64,000 nt of DNA from DATLGB01 sp037724045 (GTDB lineage: Bacteria > Actinomycetota > Thermoleophilia > Solirubrobacterales > Solirubrobacteraceae). A program made the position numbers and the translations under genes. This document shows, piece after piece, positions 32,999 through 41,553 of the stretch. The stretch's first letter is position 1; every line of letters begins with the position of its first letter. The stretch covers positions 34,109-98,108 of the forward strand of contig JBBJOW010000004.1 of the NCBI GenBank assembly GCA_037724045.1, given 5' to 3'. The notes under the pieces are model-generated. The model did no database searches. It was not told the DNA's origin and was given only the letters and a program-made list of their open reading frames with translations.

Positions 32999-34753
32999 CT
33001 ACCTCGCGCGGGCCACCAGTGTCGCGTTCGCAGACAGCGCGAGGCCGCTCGCCTTCTGCACGCCGACCGAGCCGCGCCGACGCGTCCTCTTTCCGGCCTT
33101 GAGCGTCCAGCCGTAACGTCCGGCGACGGCGATGCCGCGCACGAGGATGCGCGCCCGCTTGGAGGTCGCCCGCCTGACGCTGACGCGGCCAACTCGATCG
33201 CCCGCGGCATCGGTGAACGCGACGGTCAGACGTGTCTTGCGGCCGACGCGGCCGGGTACCCGCTTGAGGGTCAGCGCCAGGCGCAGCCTGCCGAGCTCGC
33301 GGACGGGCTGGCCACCGTTGGCGCCCCCGTCAGAGGCGCTGCCGCCGCTCGTCGAGCCGGACGGAGTCGGCTGCGAAGACGGCCCCGCCGTCGCTGGTGG
33401 CGTCGCCGTCGGCGTCGGCGTAGCAACGCCGGCGATCGGCACGTACGGAACGCCCTGGCGTGCTGAGCGCTGGACCTCGGCGGGGCCTGCGGTCGCCGGC
33501 CAGCGCGTCCCGCCCTCACCGGTGTACTTGAGGATGTCCAGTCCGTGCTCCATGTCGCTGGCGTACAGGTAGCCGCGATGGGGCTTGTTGGACCAGTAGA
33601 TGGAGCCGCCCTCGGCCACGAACCAGCCCAGCATCTGCGGATTGCTCGGGTCCTCGAAGTCGAGCACGAACGCTCCCGTCCGGTAGAAGGCCTGCGTCAG
33701 CCGGTTCTCGTCGGGCGCCTGCCAGAAGACGTGCGCGACGCAGGCGCCCTGGTTGACGTTGGTCGGCGCGTTGAAGGTGCCCAGATGGACCGCACCGCCG
33801 TTGGCGAAGGTGCCGTCGGGCGCCGCCCTGAGGAAGTGGATCGAGCCGGAATCCAGCGAGGCCGGACCCGACCCCACCTTGCCGCACGCCGAGACGCTCT
33901 CGTCCAGCTGGCCGCCGGCGAGGCCCTCGTCGTCCACCAGGATGATCGAACGGTCGTGGTTGGGCTGGACGTCGTGCGAAAGGGTGTAGGTGGACGTCGC
34001 CGACTGCAGCCACGTGGAGTCGAGCGGGTCGGTGATGTCGATCACGTCCGACTTGTTGATCGACGCCGCGTACAGAAGCGTCTTGCCGTCAGGGCGATGG
34101 TCGACATAGGAGTCGTGCGCCAGGCCCGCGTCTGCACCGGGCGGGGCGATGACGCCCGTCTTGACCGGCTGCGCGGGGTTGGAGATGTCGACGACCGTGA
34201 TGTGGGCGTTGCCCGGCTGGGGGTAGAACGGCGCCACCTGCGGATTGAGGTAGAGGGTGTCTCCGTCGAGCGTGGAGGTGTGCACGTAGTCCATCGTCGC
34301 GTCGTCGACGACCTTGCCGAGCAGCTTCGGCTTGGACTTGTCGCTCACGTCGATCAGCACGGCCCACGCGACGACGCCCTCCTTGCAGTCTGAGCAGTGA
34401 GAGTTGGTGAGCACCGCCAGGTTGCCGTCGGGCGAGAGGTCGACGTCGGCGTATCCGGCGTCCGTGATGCCCGCTGAGGAGGCGTTCCAACGTCCCTGGA
34501 CGAACGGTCGCGTCGGGTCGGCGATGTTGACGATCACGAGGCCGCCGCCCTCCCCGCCGTCGGCGGCCTTTTCGACCGACATGAAAGCCCAGTCCCCGGC
34601 CAGCTCCACCTCGTTGGCGCCCGGTATCTGCACCCGCGCCACCGGCTCGATGTTCTCTCCTTCACCGGCCAGGGGCACGCCCGACTGAGCGTTCGCGGCC
34701 GGGGTCAGGACGGCGAATGCGGCGAGGGCCGCGAGGCATGCACGAAGGACCAT
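32999..34753 (-). CDS. secreted LVIVD-repeat protein
   Basis: 584 residues from ATG 34753, with a signal peptide ending A-N-A-Q-S-G. LVIVD-type beta-propeller repeats run over residues ~35-400: G-G-G-L-V-I-V-N-I-A-D-P-T-R-P, H-I-T-V-V-D-I-S-N-P-A-Q-P and V-L-D-F-E-D-P-S-N-P. A Pro/Thr/Ser-rich linker leads to a C-terminal basic beta-sandwich domain. The family is cell-surface or extracellular with unknown ligands. It lies 48 bases downstream of the M28 peptidase gene, probably in one transcript. Confidence 0.8.
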   Translation of the reverse strand: MVLRACLAALAAFAVLTPAANAQSGVPLAGEGENIEPVARVQIPGANEVELAGDWAFMSVEKAADGGEGGGLVIVNIADPTRPFVQGRWNASSAGITDAGYADVDLSPDGNLAVLTNSHCSDCKEGVVAWAVLIDVSDKSKPKLLGKVVDDATMDYVHTSTLDGDTLYLNPQVAPFYPQPGNAHITVVDISNPAQPVKTGVIAPPGADAGLAHDSYVDHRPDGKTLLYAASINKSDVIDITDPLDSTWLQSATSTYTLSHDVQPNHDRSIILVDDEGLAGGQLDESVSACGKVGSGPASLDSGSIHFLRAAPDGTFANGGAVHLGTFNAPTNVNQGACVAHVFWQAPDENRLTQAFYRTGAFVLDFEDPSNPQMLGWFVAEGGSIYWSNKPHRGYLYASDMEHGLDILKYTGEGGTRWPATAGPAEVQRSARQGVPYVPIAGVATPTPTATPPATAGPSSQPTPSGSTSGGSASDGGANGGQPVRELGRLRLALTLKRVPGRVGRKTRLTVAFTDAAGDRVGRVSVRRATSKRARILVRGIAVAGRYGWTLKAGKRTRRRGSVGVQKASGLALSANATLVARAR

Positions 34754-34801
34754 GTCAGCGACAACGGCCTGCGAACGGAAAGCTTGCGGCAATCGCCCTA
34801 C

Positions 34802-37800
34802 CTACAGGCGGGTCACGAACACCGTGCGCGGCGGGCTGCCGGCAACGGTCAACCGGATCCCGTACTGGCCCCGCCTGAGCCCGCGAGCGACGATGCGCAC
34901 CCGCCGGCGGGCGTCGCCGGCGATGACGAAGCGGCGCACGACCCGTCCGCCTCGCAGGAGTTCGATCCGTGCCTCGCCGGCCCTCGCCAGCTCGAATCCG
35001 GCACGCAGCGGGACGTTCCGCACGCCGCCGAAGACGGGCCGGCTGAGGCGCAGGAAGCGGATCGCGGCGCAGCCGAAGTTGCGGTCGAACGCGCGCATGC
35101 GGACGAACCGCTCGCCCGTGCGGCGCAACCCGAAGCGCCGGACGCCTGATGCCGACCGGAAGCGGGCCACGTAGACGCCGCGCTCCACCGTCGCGCCGCG
35201 CTCGGTCGCTTCGCCGTCCCAGACGAAGGACCGCGTGCGACTGAACCGCGCGACACGCTCCGGGGGGATGACCCGGCTGCCGCGCGACTGGCGCAGCACG
35301 TCGATGGTCACGGGCCGAGCCGAGTCGAAGCTCAGCTTCAGCCGGCCGTCGCTGAGCGGCTTGACCGACGCTCGCAGCGTCGACTTCGCGCACGAAGGCA
35401 TCGACGGGCCGCTCCCGCCGGGGCCAGTCCCTGGGCCGCTCCCCGGCCCCGTGCCCGTGGTCGGCGTTCCCGCGGCGGTCGGGGTCGCCGACGGAGTCGG
35501 AGTCGCGGCACCCGGGGCGACGTTGACACGCTCGACGTTGCTGGCTCGCGTCGAGACGCCGTCGTTGTAGACGGCGAGCACGCGGTAGGCGTAGGCGCCC
35601 GGGGCCCGGCCGGTAATGGCCTGCGTCTTGGCGGCCGGCTCGGCGATCGTCGTGAACGTGCCTGTGTCGATGCGGATGTCGTCGACGTACCACCCCGTGC
35701 GGAAGACGTTGACGAACTGCGCGGCTCCCAGCGCGTAGACGAAGCGCAACTTCACCTGCTTGCCCGCGAAGGCACTCAGGTCGACACGGCGCAGCTCCAT
35801 GTCGTCGGGGTACGTCACCTCGTCGATGGGCACGTTGAAGAAGTTCGTGGTACGCACGCTGTCGACCTCCTGCCAGTCGAGAGCGCCGCCGTCCACCACT
35901 GCGGCCTCGACGCGACTGACGTCGTTTCTGTCGTTGGCGTAGCTGGAGCGGTACGACAGCTCAGCGCTGCCGGTCAGGGCGACCGGGTCCTTGAGCTCGA
36001 GGATCGAGACCCCTGAGGACGGTCCGACGCCGGGCATCTGATCGGCACGGTCAATACCGGTATAGAAGCCGCGCGCACCGCTCGAGTGCACGTTGCCGCG
36101 TACGCTGTCGCCGGCCTGGTCGCTGAGCTGCCACGGCTGGATGACGGGTTCGGTCGGCGCCGACGGCGTCCAGCGCGTGAGATCCTCGGCGGGATCGTTC
36201 AGCGGCGTGCTGGCATCGGGCGCCTCCTGAACGCGGTAGTTGGAGAAGCCCGGGCGCGTGGTCTCGTCGAAGGTCCACGACAACTCGTAAGCATCGTCGG
36301 CATCGTCGGCCGGCGGCACGGCGAGCACGGGACCTGCGAGTGCGGCGCCGATCACCGTGATCGGGATGGAGGCGACGTCCGTCTCGCCGCTGACGTTGTC
36401 ACGCACCGTCAGCCTGGACTCGTAGACGCCGGCCGTCGCGTACGCGTGGTCGACCTTCGCGCCGGTCCCGGTGGTGCCGTCGCCGAAGTCCCAGGAGTAC
36501 TCGAGCCGGCTCGCCGGCACGCGAGTGCGCGTGGCCGCCGACTCGTACTCGTAGGAGCCGCCCGCGTCGAAGGTGACCGGGGCGGACACCTGAGCCTCGT
36601 TCGGGAGGGCCTCGTAGTAGGCGACGACATCGCCGTTGGCGGTCTGGCTGCCGCCCTGGTCGTCGCGGAGCATGCCCCAGGCCAGCAGGTCGGCGCACAT
36701 CTCCATGCCCTTCATCCAGCCCGCGGAGAACGTCTCGCCCGTCCCAGGGGCCGTCATCCGGTTGAGCGTGACGATGTTGTCGTTGGGCGTGTGCAGGATC
36801 GCCAGGCCGTCGGGATTGCCGACCCCGCCGTCGTCGCCAGGCCCGGTGACCTCGGGACCCGGGTTGAAGAACGGCACGCCCTTGGCGAGGAAGTTCGCCC
36901 AGTCACTCGAGAACAGAACGGGCCGCTCGTCGCCGATCACCACAGGTCCGCCCGGACCGGCATCGGCCTGCGTTCCGGCGGCGAGCGCTTCAGCCATGGA
37001 GATGAACACCTCGCGCTGGCCGCCCGTCACGGGCACGGTGTCGTCGAGACGCTCGAAGACCTGCTCGACCACATCGTCTGCTTGGTCGTTGAAGGCTTGC
37101 ACGCGAGCGACGTCGAAGTCGCCCGGGATCTCCTCGGGGCGAGCGATCTGGATGCCGAGCGCGATGCGCGCGCTCGGATTGCCGTTGCGGAAGGCCGGAT
37201 AGCCGCCGGCGCACGGATCGGTGTTCCAGTAGCCGCGAACCTGGTTCTCCTCGCCCGGCACGATGTTGTTCTCCACGTAGTCCAGCGAGCCGAGCGTGCC
37301 GGACTCCTCGCCGTCCCAGGGGATGAACTTCACGGTGGCCGAGGGGCGCGTGCCCGTCGAGCGCCAGTAATCGGCCATCAGCTTGGCGACCCGGATCACC
37401 TGGGCGTGGCCCTCGGCCGAATCCCACGCTGACGCCGGCCCTTCCGTCGTCTGGTCGTAGTGCGCGCCGATGATGACGGTGTCCTCCGGATGGTCTGCGC
37501 CCGGCACGACGGCCGCGGGATTGATCGCGCGCCCGCCGAAGGTATTGCCGCTGCCGGGGTTCTGGAACTCGAAGCGCTTGGTCTCCACGCCGAAGTCGCC
37601 GAGGATGTCGCGCATCGTCTGCTCGTAGTACTCGATGTACTCGAGCTGGTGGTTCGGGCACTGCCCGGCCAGGACCGACAGGGGCGCATCCGGTCCGGGC
37701 TGCGGCTCGCTTGTGCCGGCACCGGCACAGAACCCGCGACCGGGATCGCTGCCGTCGCCGCCGCCGAACTCGTCGGCCGCACTCATGTCGTCCGCCTCGC

Positions 37801-38086
37801 GGAAGGGCAGGCAGAAGACCTCGTAGACGTTCGAGTCGAACGCGTTGTACTTCCCGGACGGGTTGAAGCGCAGGCCGTTGCGACGCGAGCTGAACAGATC
37901 GGTGGTCTTGCAGGCGTTGCCCAGCGGCACGGGGTCGCCCGCCTTGAAGAACCCCTGCGGCGAGTAGTCGAGCTTGGAGATGTCACGGGCGGGCTGCGGA
38001 TGGTCGGCCCTGGCCGCCGAGGGGTTCCCGACCGTGGCGAAACCCAGCAGCAGCAGGGCCAGGGAGAGGCGGAAGGGCGCGCGCAT
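34802..38086 (-). CDS. secreted M28-family metallopeptidase with PKD and C-terminal surface domains
   Basis: 1094 residues. Signal peptide ends S-A-A-R-A-D. The M28 di-zinc domain (~residues 140-500) shows I-I-G-A-H-Y-D-Q, then an Asp in A-S-A-W-D-S-A-E-G, W-D-G-E-E-S-G, W-N-T-D-P and I-L-H-T-P-N-D-N, i.e. the five metal-ligand positions. A PKD domain follows (Y-S-W-D-F-G-D-G-T-T-G), then an immune-inhibitor/MAM-like segment (G-W-Y-V-D-D-I-R-I-D), a Pro/Thr/Gly linker and a C-terminal basic domain. Probably an extracellular aminopeptidase for scavenged protein. First gene of the three-gene exported group. Confidence 0.85.
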   Translation of the reverse strand: MRAPFRLSLALLLLGFATVGNPSAARADHPQPARDISKLDYSPQGFFKAGDPVPLGNACKTTDLFSSRRNGLRFNPSGKYNAFDSNVYEVFCLPFREADDMSAADEFGGGDGSDPGRGFCAGAGTSEPQPGPDAPLSVLAGQCPNHQLEYIEYYEQTMRDILGDFGVETKRFEFQNPGSGNTFGGRAINPAAVVPGADHPEDTVIIGAHYDQTTEGPASAWDSAEGHAQVIRVAKLMADYWRSTGTRPSATVKFIPWDGEESGTLGSLDYVENNIVPGEENQVRGYWNTDPCAGGYPAFRNGNPSARIALGIQIARPEEIPGDFDVARVQAFNDQADDVVEQVFERLDDTVPVTGGQREVFISMAEALAAGTQADAGPGGPVVIGDERPVLFSSDWANFLAKGVPFFNPGPEVTGPGDDGGVGNPDGLAILHTPNDNIVTLNRMTAPGTGETFSAGWMKGMEMCADLLAWGMLRDDQGGSQTANGDVVAYYEALPNEAQVSAPVTFDAGGSYEYESAATRTRVPASRLEYSWDFGDGTTGTGAKVDHAYATAGVYESRLTVRDNVSGETDVASIPITVIGAALAGPVLAVPPADDADDAYELSWTFDETTRPGFSNYRVQEAPDASTPLNDPAEDLTRWTPSAPTEPVIQPWQLSDQAGDSVRGNVHSSGARGFYTGIDRADQMPGVGPSSGVSILELKDPVALTGSAELSYRSSYANDRNDVSRVEAAVVDGGALDWQEVDSVRTTNFFNVPIDEVTYPDDMELRRVDLSAFAGKQVKLRFVYALGAAQFVNVFRTGWYVDDIRIDTGTFTTIAEPAAKTQAITGRAPGAYAYRVLAVYNDGVSTRASNVERVNVAPGAATPTPSATPTAAGTPTTGTGPGSGPGTGPGGSGPSMPSCAKSTLRASVKPLSDGRLKLSFDSARPVTIDVLRQSRGSRVIPPERVARFSRTRSFVWDGEATERGATVERGVYVARFRSASGVRRFGLRRTGERFVRMRAFDRNFGCAAIRFLRLSRPVFGGVRNVPLRAGFELARAGEARIELLRGGRVVRRFVIAGDARRRVRIVARGLRRGQYGIRLTVAGSPPRTVFVTRL

Positions 38087-38207
38087 GTGGCTTCAAACGC
38101 TGCGCGCGCCCCGAACTTGCGGTCAAGCCGCTCGGGATGGGTCGGCACCCGCTGCCGCATCATGCTCGGTGCACCTCCGGCCCGTCAGAGGACGTAGATT
38201 TGCTCGC

Positions 38208-38969
38208 ATGAGCGTGCTTGATTCCTTCCGCCTCGACGGCAAGGTCGCGATCGTGACCGGTGCCTCCTCCGGCCTTGGCGTGGACTTCGCCGACGCCCTC
38301 GCCTCGGCTGGCGCCGACGTCGCGATCTGCGCCCGCCGTGTCGATCGCCTGCAGGCGACCAAGGAACGCGTCGAGGCGCCTGGGCGGCGGTGCCTCGCGC
38401 TGCAGGCCGACGTCACCAGCGTCGAGAACTGCACTCGCGTTGTCGAGCAGACCGTCTCCGAGCTCGGATCGGTGAGCATCCTCATCAACAACGCCGGCGT
38501 CGGCACCGCCGTTCCGGCGACTCGCGAGACGCCTGACGCGTTCCGCCAGGTCATCGACATCAACCTCAACGGCTCGTACTGGATGGCGCAGGCGTGCGGT
38601 CGCGTCATGGAGCCGGACTCGAGCATCGTCAACATCGGAAGCGTCCTCGGCTCGACCACCGCGGGCCTCCCCCAGGCCGCCTACGCGGCGAGCAAGGCTG
38701 CGATCATCGGGTTGACGCGCGACCTCGCCCAGCAGTGGACCGGCCGCAAGGGCATCCGCGTCAACGCGCTCGCCCCGGGCTTCTTCCACTCCGAGATGAC
38801 CGAGCAGTATCCCGACGGCTACCTCGAGCAGATGATGTGGCGGGTCCCGATGAACCCGTGTCGGCACGGGCCCGGAGCTCGCCGCCGCGGCGGTCTCCTC
38901 GCGAGTGACGCGTCCGCCTACATCACCGGCGTGCTGCTCCCGGTCGACGGCGGGCTGCTCACCACTTAG
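38208..38969 (+). CDS. short-chain dehydrogenase/reductase (SDR)
   Basis: 253 residues from ATG 38208. Cofactor motif T-G-A-S-S-G-L-G, N-N-A-G-V-G, catalytic Ser region I-G-S-V-L-G-S, Tyr/Lys motif Y-A-A-S-K, and the end A-S-A-Y-I-T-G-V-L-L-P-V-D-G-G are classic. Between M-N-P and L-A-S-D-A-S about 14 codons read as Arg/Gly-rich sequence. In the +1-shifted register they read N-R-V-G-T-G-P-E-L-A-A-A-A-V, the normal SDR sequence. Two compensating one-base changes therefore seem to lie at 38855-38857 and about 38891-38898. Substrate unknown. Confidence 0.88.
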   Translation: MSVLDSFRLDGKVAIVTGASSGLGVDFADALASAGADVAICARRVDRLQATKERVEAPGRRCLALQADVTSVENCTRVVEQTVSELGSVSILINNAGVGTAVPATRETPDAFRQVIDINLNGSYWMAQACGRVMEPDSSIVNIGSVLGSTTAGLPQAAYAASKAAIIGLTRDLAQQWTGRKGIRVNALAPGFFHSEMTEQYPDGYLEQMMWRVPMNPCRHGPGARRRGGLLASDASAYITGVLLPVDGGLLTT

Positions 38970-39130
38970 GGTCCGTAGATGAATTAGATGCGCGTTTGGA
39001 CGCGTGAGCCGTGGATGCCTGGCGCCGCACGATTCCGGAGTCGATGCGTGCATCGGCTAGGAATCGGGTGGCGCCAGGCGCCGCGGATCGCCCGCCCAAA
39101 CCGCATAGTTATTCATCTACGGGCCCTTAG
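38965..39130. repeat. 166-base imperfect palindrome (MITE-like element)
   Basis: The outer arms are CTTAGGGTCCGTAGATGAAT (38965-38984) and, on the other strand, CTAAGGGCCCGTAGATGAAT (39130-39111), 18 of 20 identical. The inner parts continue to pair, for example cctggcgcc at both sides and cgattcc on one side against ggaatcg on the other. Nearly the whole sequence is one inverted repeat. The SDR stop codon lies inside the left tip. No gene is encoded. Confidence 0.65.
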
Positions 39131-39146
39131 GCAAGGAGCAACCCGG

Positions 39147-39323
39147 TCACGGCCGGCGGCTGGCGGTGATGTCGTCGTCGAGGTCGAGCAGCGCGTCGAT
39201 GTGGGCGACAAGCGCCGCCGCCTCGGGCGTGCCGACGGTGACGAGCAGCGCGCGGCACGCCATCAGCAGCTCGTCCCGGGACTCGAGCTCCTCGGCGAGA
39301 TCGGGATCAGGCGGCGACGGCAC
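39147..39323 (-). CDS. small hypothetical protein after the GGDEF/EAL gene
   Basis: 58 residues from GTG 39323: P-D-P-D-L-A-E-E-L-E-S-R-D-E-L-L, then R-A-L-L-V-T-V-G-T-P-E-A-A-A-L-V-A-H and a C-terminal acidic D-L-D-D-D. It is 31 bases downstream of the REC-PAS-GGDEF-EAL gene on the same strand, with good codon use. It is likely helical and cytoplasmic. It could be an accessory to the signalling operon; no family recognised. Confidence 0.5.
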   Translation of the reverse strand: MPSPPDPDLAEELESRDELLMACRALLVTVGTPEAAALVAHIDALLDLDDDITASRRP

Positions 39324-39354
39324 GCACGAGACGTCAGCACGCTAAGCGGTCAGA

Positions 39355-41553
39355 TCAGCTGAGCACCGGGGACCCGAGCGCCGGCAAGTCGACCACCGGC
39401 GGGTCGTCCATGCGGCCGCGCAGCCCGAAGGGCGAGGTCTCCAGCCAGTGCTCGATCTCATCACCCGGAAGGGGGCGGCTGAAGAAGTAGCCCTGGGCCT
39501 CGTCGCAGCCGTACTCGATCAACCGGTCCATCGTGGTCTCGTCCTCGACGCCCTCGGCGACGACCTTCAGGCTGAGGTTGTGCGCCAGGTCGATGGTCGA
39601 GCGGACGATCGTGGCGTCGGCCGGGACGGTCGCCAGGGTCGTCACGAAGGACCGGTCGGCCTTGATCTCCACCACGGGCAGGCGCTGGAGGTAGACGAGC
39701 GACGAGTATCCCGTGCCGAAGTCGTCGATCGACAGGCGCTCGTGCTGCAGCTGCTCGAGGAGACCGGGAGCGGCCGTGTCGATGAGGGCGCACTCGGTGA
39801 GCTCGAGCGTCAGCTTGTCCGGCGGGATCCCCCAGTGCCGGGTGAGCTCGTCGATCGTGTCGAAGAGGCTGGTGCCCGGCACGAGGCAGCGGGCGCCGAT
39901 GTTCACCGCCATCGTGAGGTCGTAGCCGTCCTCGCGCCAGGACTGCAGCTGGCGCAGCGCCTCGTTGATCACCCACTCAGAGATGGGGACCATCAGCTCG
40001 CTGCGCTCGACGACGGGCATGAACGCGTCGGGCGCCAGGAGCTTCCCGGACGGGTGGTTCCACCGGATGAGCGCCTCCACGCCGACCGTCTGGCGGGTCG
40101 TCAGATCGACCTTCGGCTGATAGTGGAGCACCAGCTCGTCGCGCTCGACGCAGTGGCGGAGATCGCGCACGAGCGCGAGCTCCCGGGCAGGCGCGTCCTC
40201 CTGCTCGGCGGCGAAGACCGCGTGGCCGGTGCCCGCGCGCTTGGCGTCGTACATCGCCAGGTCCGCCCGGCGCAGCAGATCGTCGACGTTGTCGCCGTGC
40301 TCCGGAACGACCGTGATCCCGATGCTGACGCCGACCTCGATCGAATGCCCTTCGATGAGAAACGGTGGCTGGAGCGCCTGCTCGACCTTCCAGGCGACCG
40401 CCGCGGCATCGGCCAGATCCGTGCCGCCGATCGGCAGGATGCCGAACTCGTCTCCGCCGAGCCGGGCGACCGTGTCGCCCTCTCGCAGGCAGTCGACGAG
40501 CCGGTCGGCCACGAGCTTGAGCAGTGTGTCCCCGTGTTTGTGCCCGTAGCTGTCGTTGACCTGTTTGAACCCGTTCAGGTCCATGACCAGTAGGGAGAGG
40601 TGCTCGCCTGCGCGAATGGCGAGTTGGATCGCGTGCTCCACGCGGTCTCTGAAGAGCACGCGATTGGGAAGCCCGGTGAGGCTGTCGTGGAGCGCCTGGT
40701 GCGTGAGGCTCGCCGTGTAGGCGTGGCGATGGGAGACGTCGCGGATGCAACCGATGTGGATCTCCCGGACGCCGAGCTGCACGTCGCTGAGGTCGAGCTC
40801 CATGGGAAACGTCGTGCCGTCCTTGCGGCAGCCCAGCAGCTCCGCGGACTGGCCGCTCTCGACCTGCTTGGTCGCCATGTGTCGCTTGGCCTGGTCGTGG
40901 CTGGCGAACCCGCGGTACTCCGGTGCGAGCATGATCGAGAAGAACTGGCCGATGGCCTCCTGCTCGGTGTAGCCGAAGATGTCCGTGGCGGCACGGTTGA
41001 ACGACTCGATCACCCCGTCGCCGGTGACCGTGACGATCCCGTCCGCGACGTGGTCGAGCACCGTCCGGGTGCGCGCCTCGTTGTCGCGGAACTGCTCGCT
41101 GAGCCGCGTGACGTCGTTGAGCGACTCCTCGAGCGCGCGGGTCTTCATGAAGAGCTCGACGAAGACGGACACCTTGGCCCGCAGGATGCCGGCGTCGATG
41201 GGCGCGAACATGAAGTCGACCGCGCCGCTCGCGTAGGCGACCGGGATCTGCGCCTCCTCACGCGCGTGCGCCGTGACGAAGATGATCGGGGTGTGCTCGC
41301 ACTCCTCGCGCATGCGGATGAACCGGGCTGTCTCGTACCCGTCCATGAGCGGCATCTGGACGTCCATCAGGACGACGGCGAAGTGCTGCCCGATGATCGC
41401 CCGCAGGGCCTGCTCCCCCGAGTCGACCGCCACCACGGTGTGGCCGAGCGGCTCGAGGATCGCCTTGAGCGCCAGCTGCTTCGCCGCGTTGTCGTCGACG
41501 ACGAGGATCGCCGGCGCCGGCGCCGACGTCGGCGACGTGTCGCCGGACGTCAT
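39355..41553 (-). CDS. REC-PAS-GGDEF-EAL response regulator (c-di-GMP turnover)
   Basis: 732 residues. Receiver domain (~14-130) with V-V-L-M-D-V-Q-M-P phosphoacceptor; PAS (~155-270); GGDEF (~275-435) with L-G-G-D-E-F intact and an R-E-G-D inhibitory I-site five residues before it; EAL (~455-700) with V-E-A-L-I-R-W and D-D-F-G-T-G-Y-S-S-L. Both cyclase and phosphodiesterase signatures are intact, so it could make and break c-di-GMP depending on phosphorylation. ATGA overlap with the hybrid kinase gene upstream makes that kinase its likely phosphodonor. Confidence 0.92.
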   Translation of the reverse strand: MTSGDTSPTSAPAPAILVVDDNAAKQLALKAILEPLGHTVVAVDSGEQALRAIIGQHFAVVLMDVQMPLMDGYETARFIRMREECEHTPIIFVTAHAREEAQIPVAYASGAVDFMFAPIDAGILRAKVSVFVELFMKTRALEESLNDVTRLSEQFRDNEARTRTVLDHVADGIVTVTGDGVIESFNRAATDIFGYTEQEAIGQFFSIMLAPEYRGFASHDQAKRHMATKQVESGQSAELLGCRKDGTTFPMELDLSDVQLGVREIHIGCIRDVSHRHAYTASLTHQALHDSLTGLPNRVLFRDRVEHAIQLAIRAGEHLSLLVMDLNGFKQVNDSYGHKHGDTLLKLVADRLVDCLREGDTVARLGGDEFGILPIGGTDLADAAAVAWKVEQALQPPFLIEGHSIEVGVSIGITVVPEHGDNVDDLLRRADLAMYDAKRAGTGHAVFAAEQEDAPARELALVRDLRHCVERDELVLHYQPKVDLTTRQTVGVEALIRWNHPSGKLLAPDAFMPVVERSELMVPISEWVINEALRQLQSWREDGYDLTMAVNIGARCLVPGTSLFDTIDELTRHWGIPPDKLTLELTECALIDTAAPGLLEQLQHERLSIDDFGTGYSSLVYLQRLPVVEIKADRSFVTTLATVPADATIVRSTIDLAHNLSLKVVAEGVEDETTMDRLIEYGCDEAQGYFFSRPLPGDEIEHWLETSPFGLRGRMDDPPVVDLPALGSPVLS

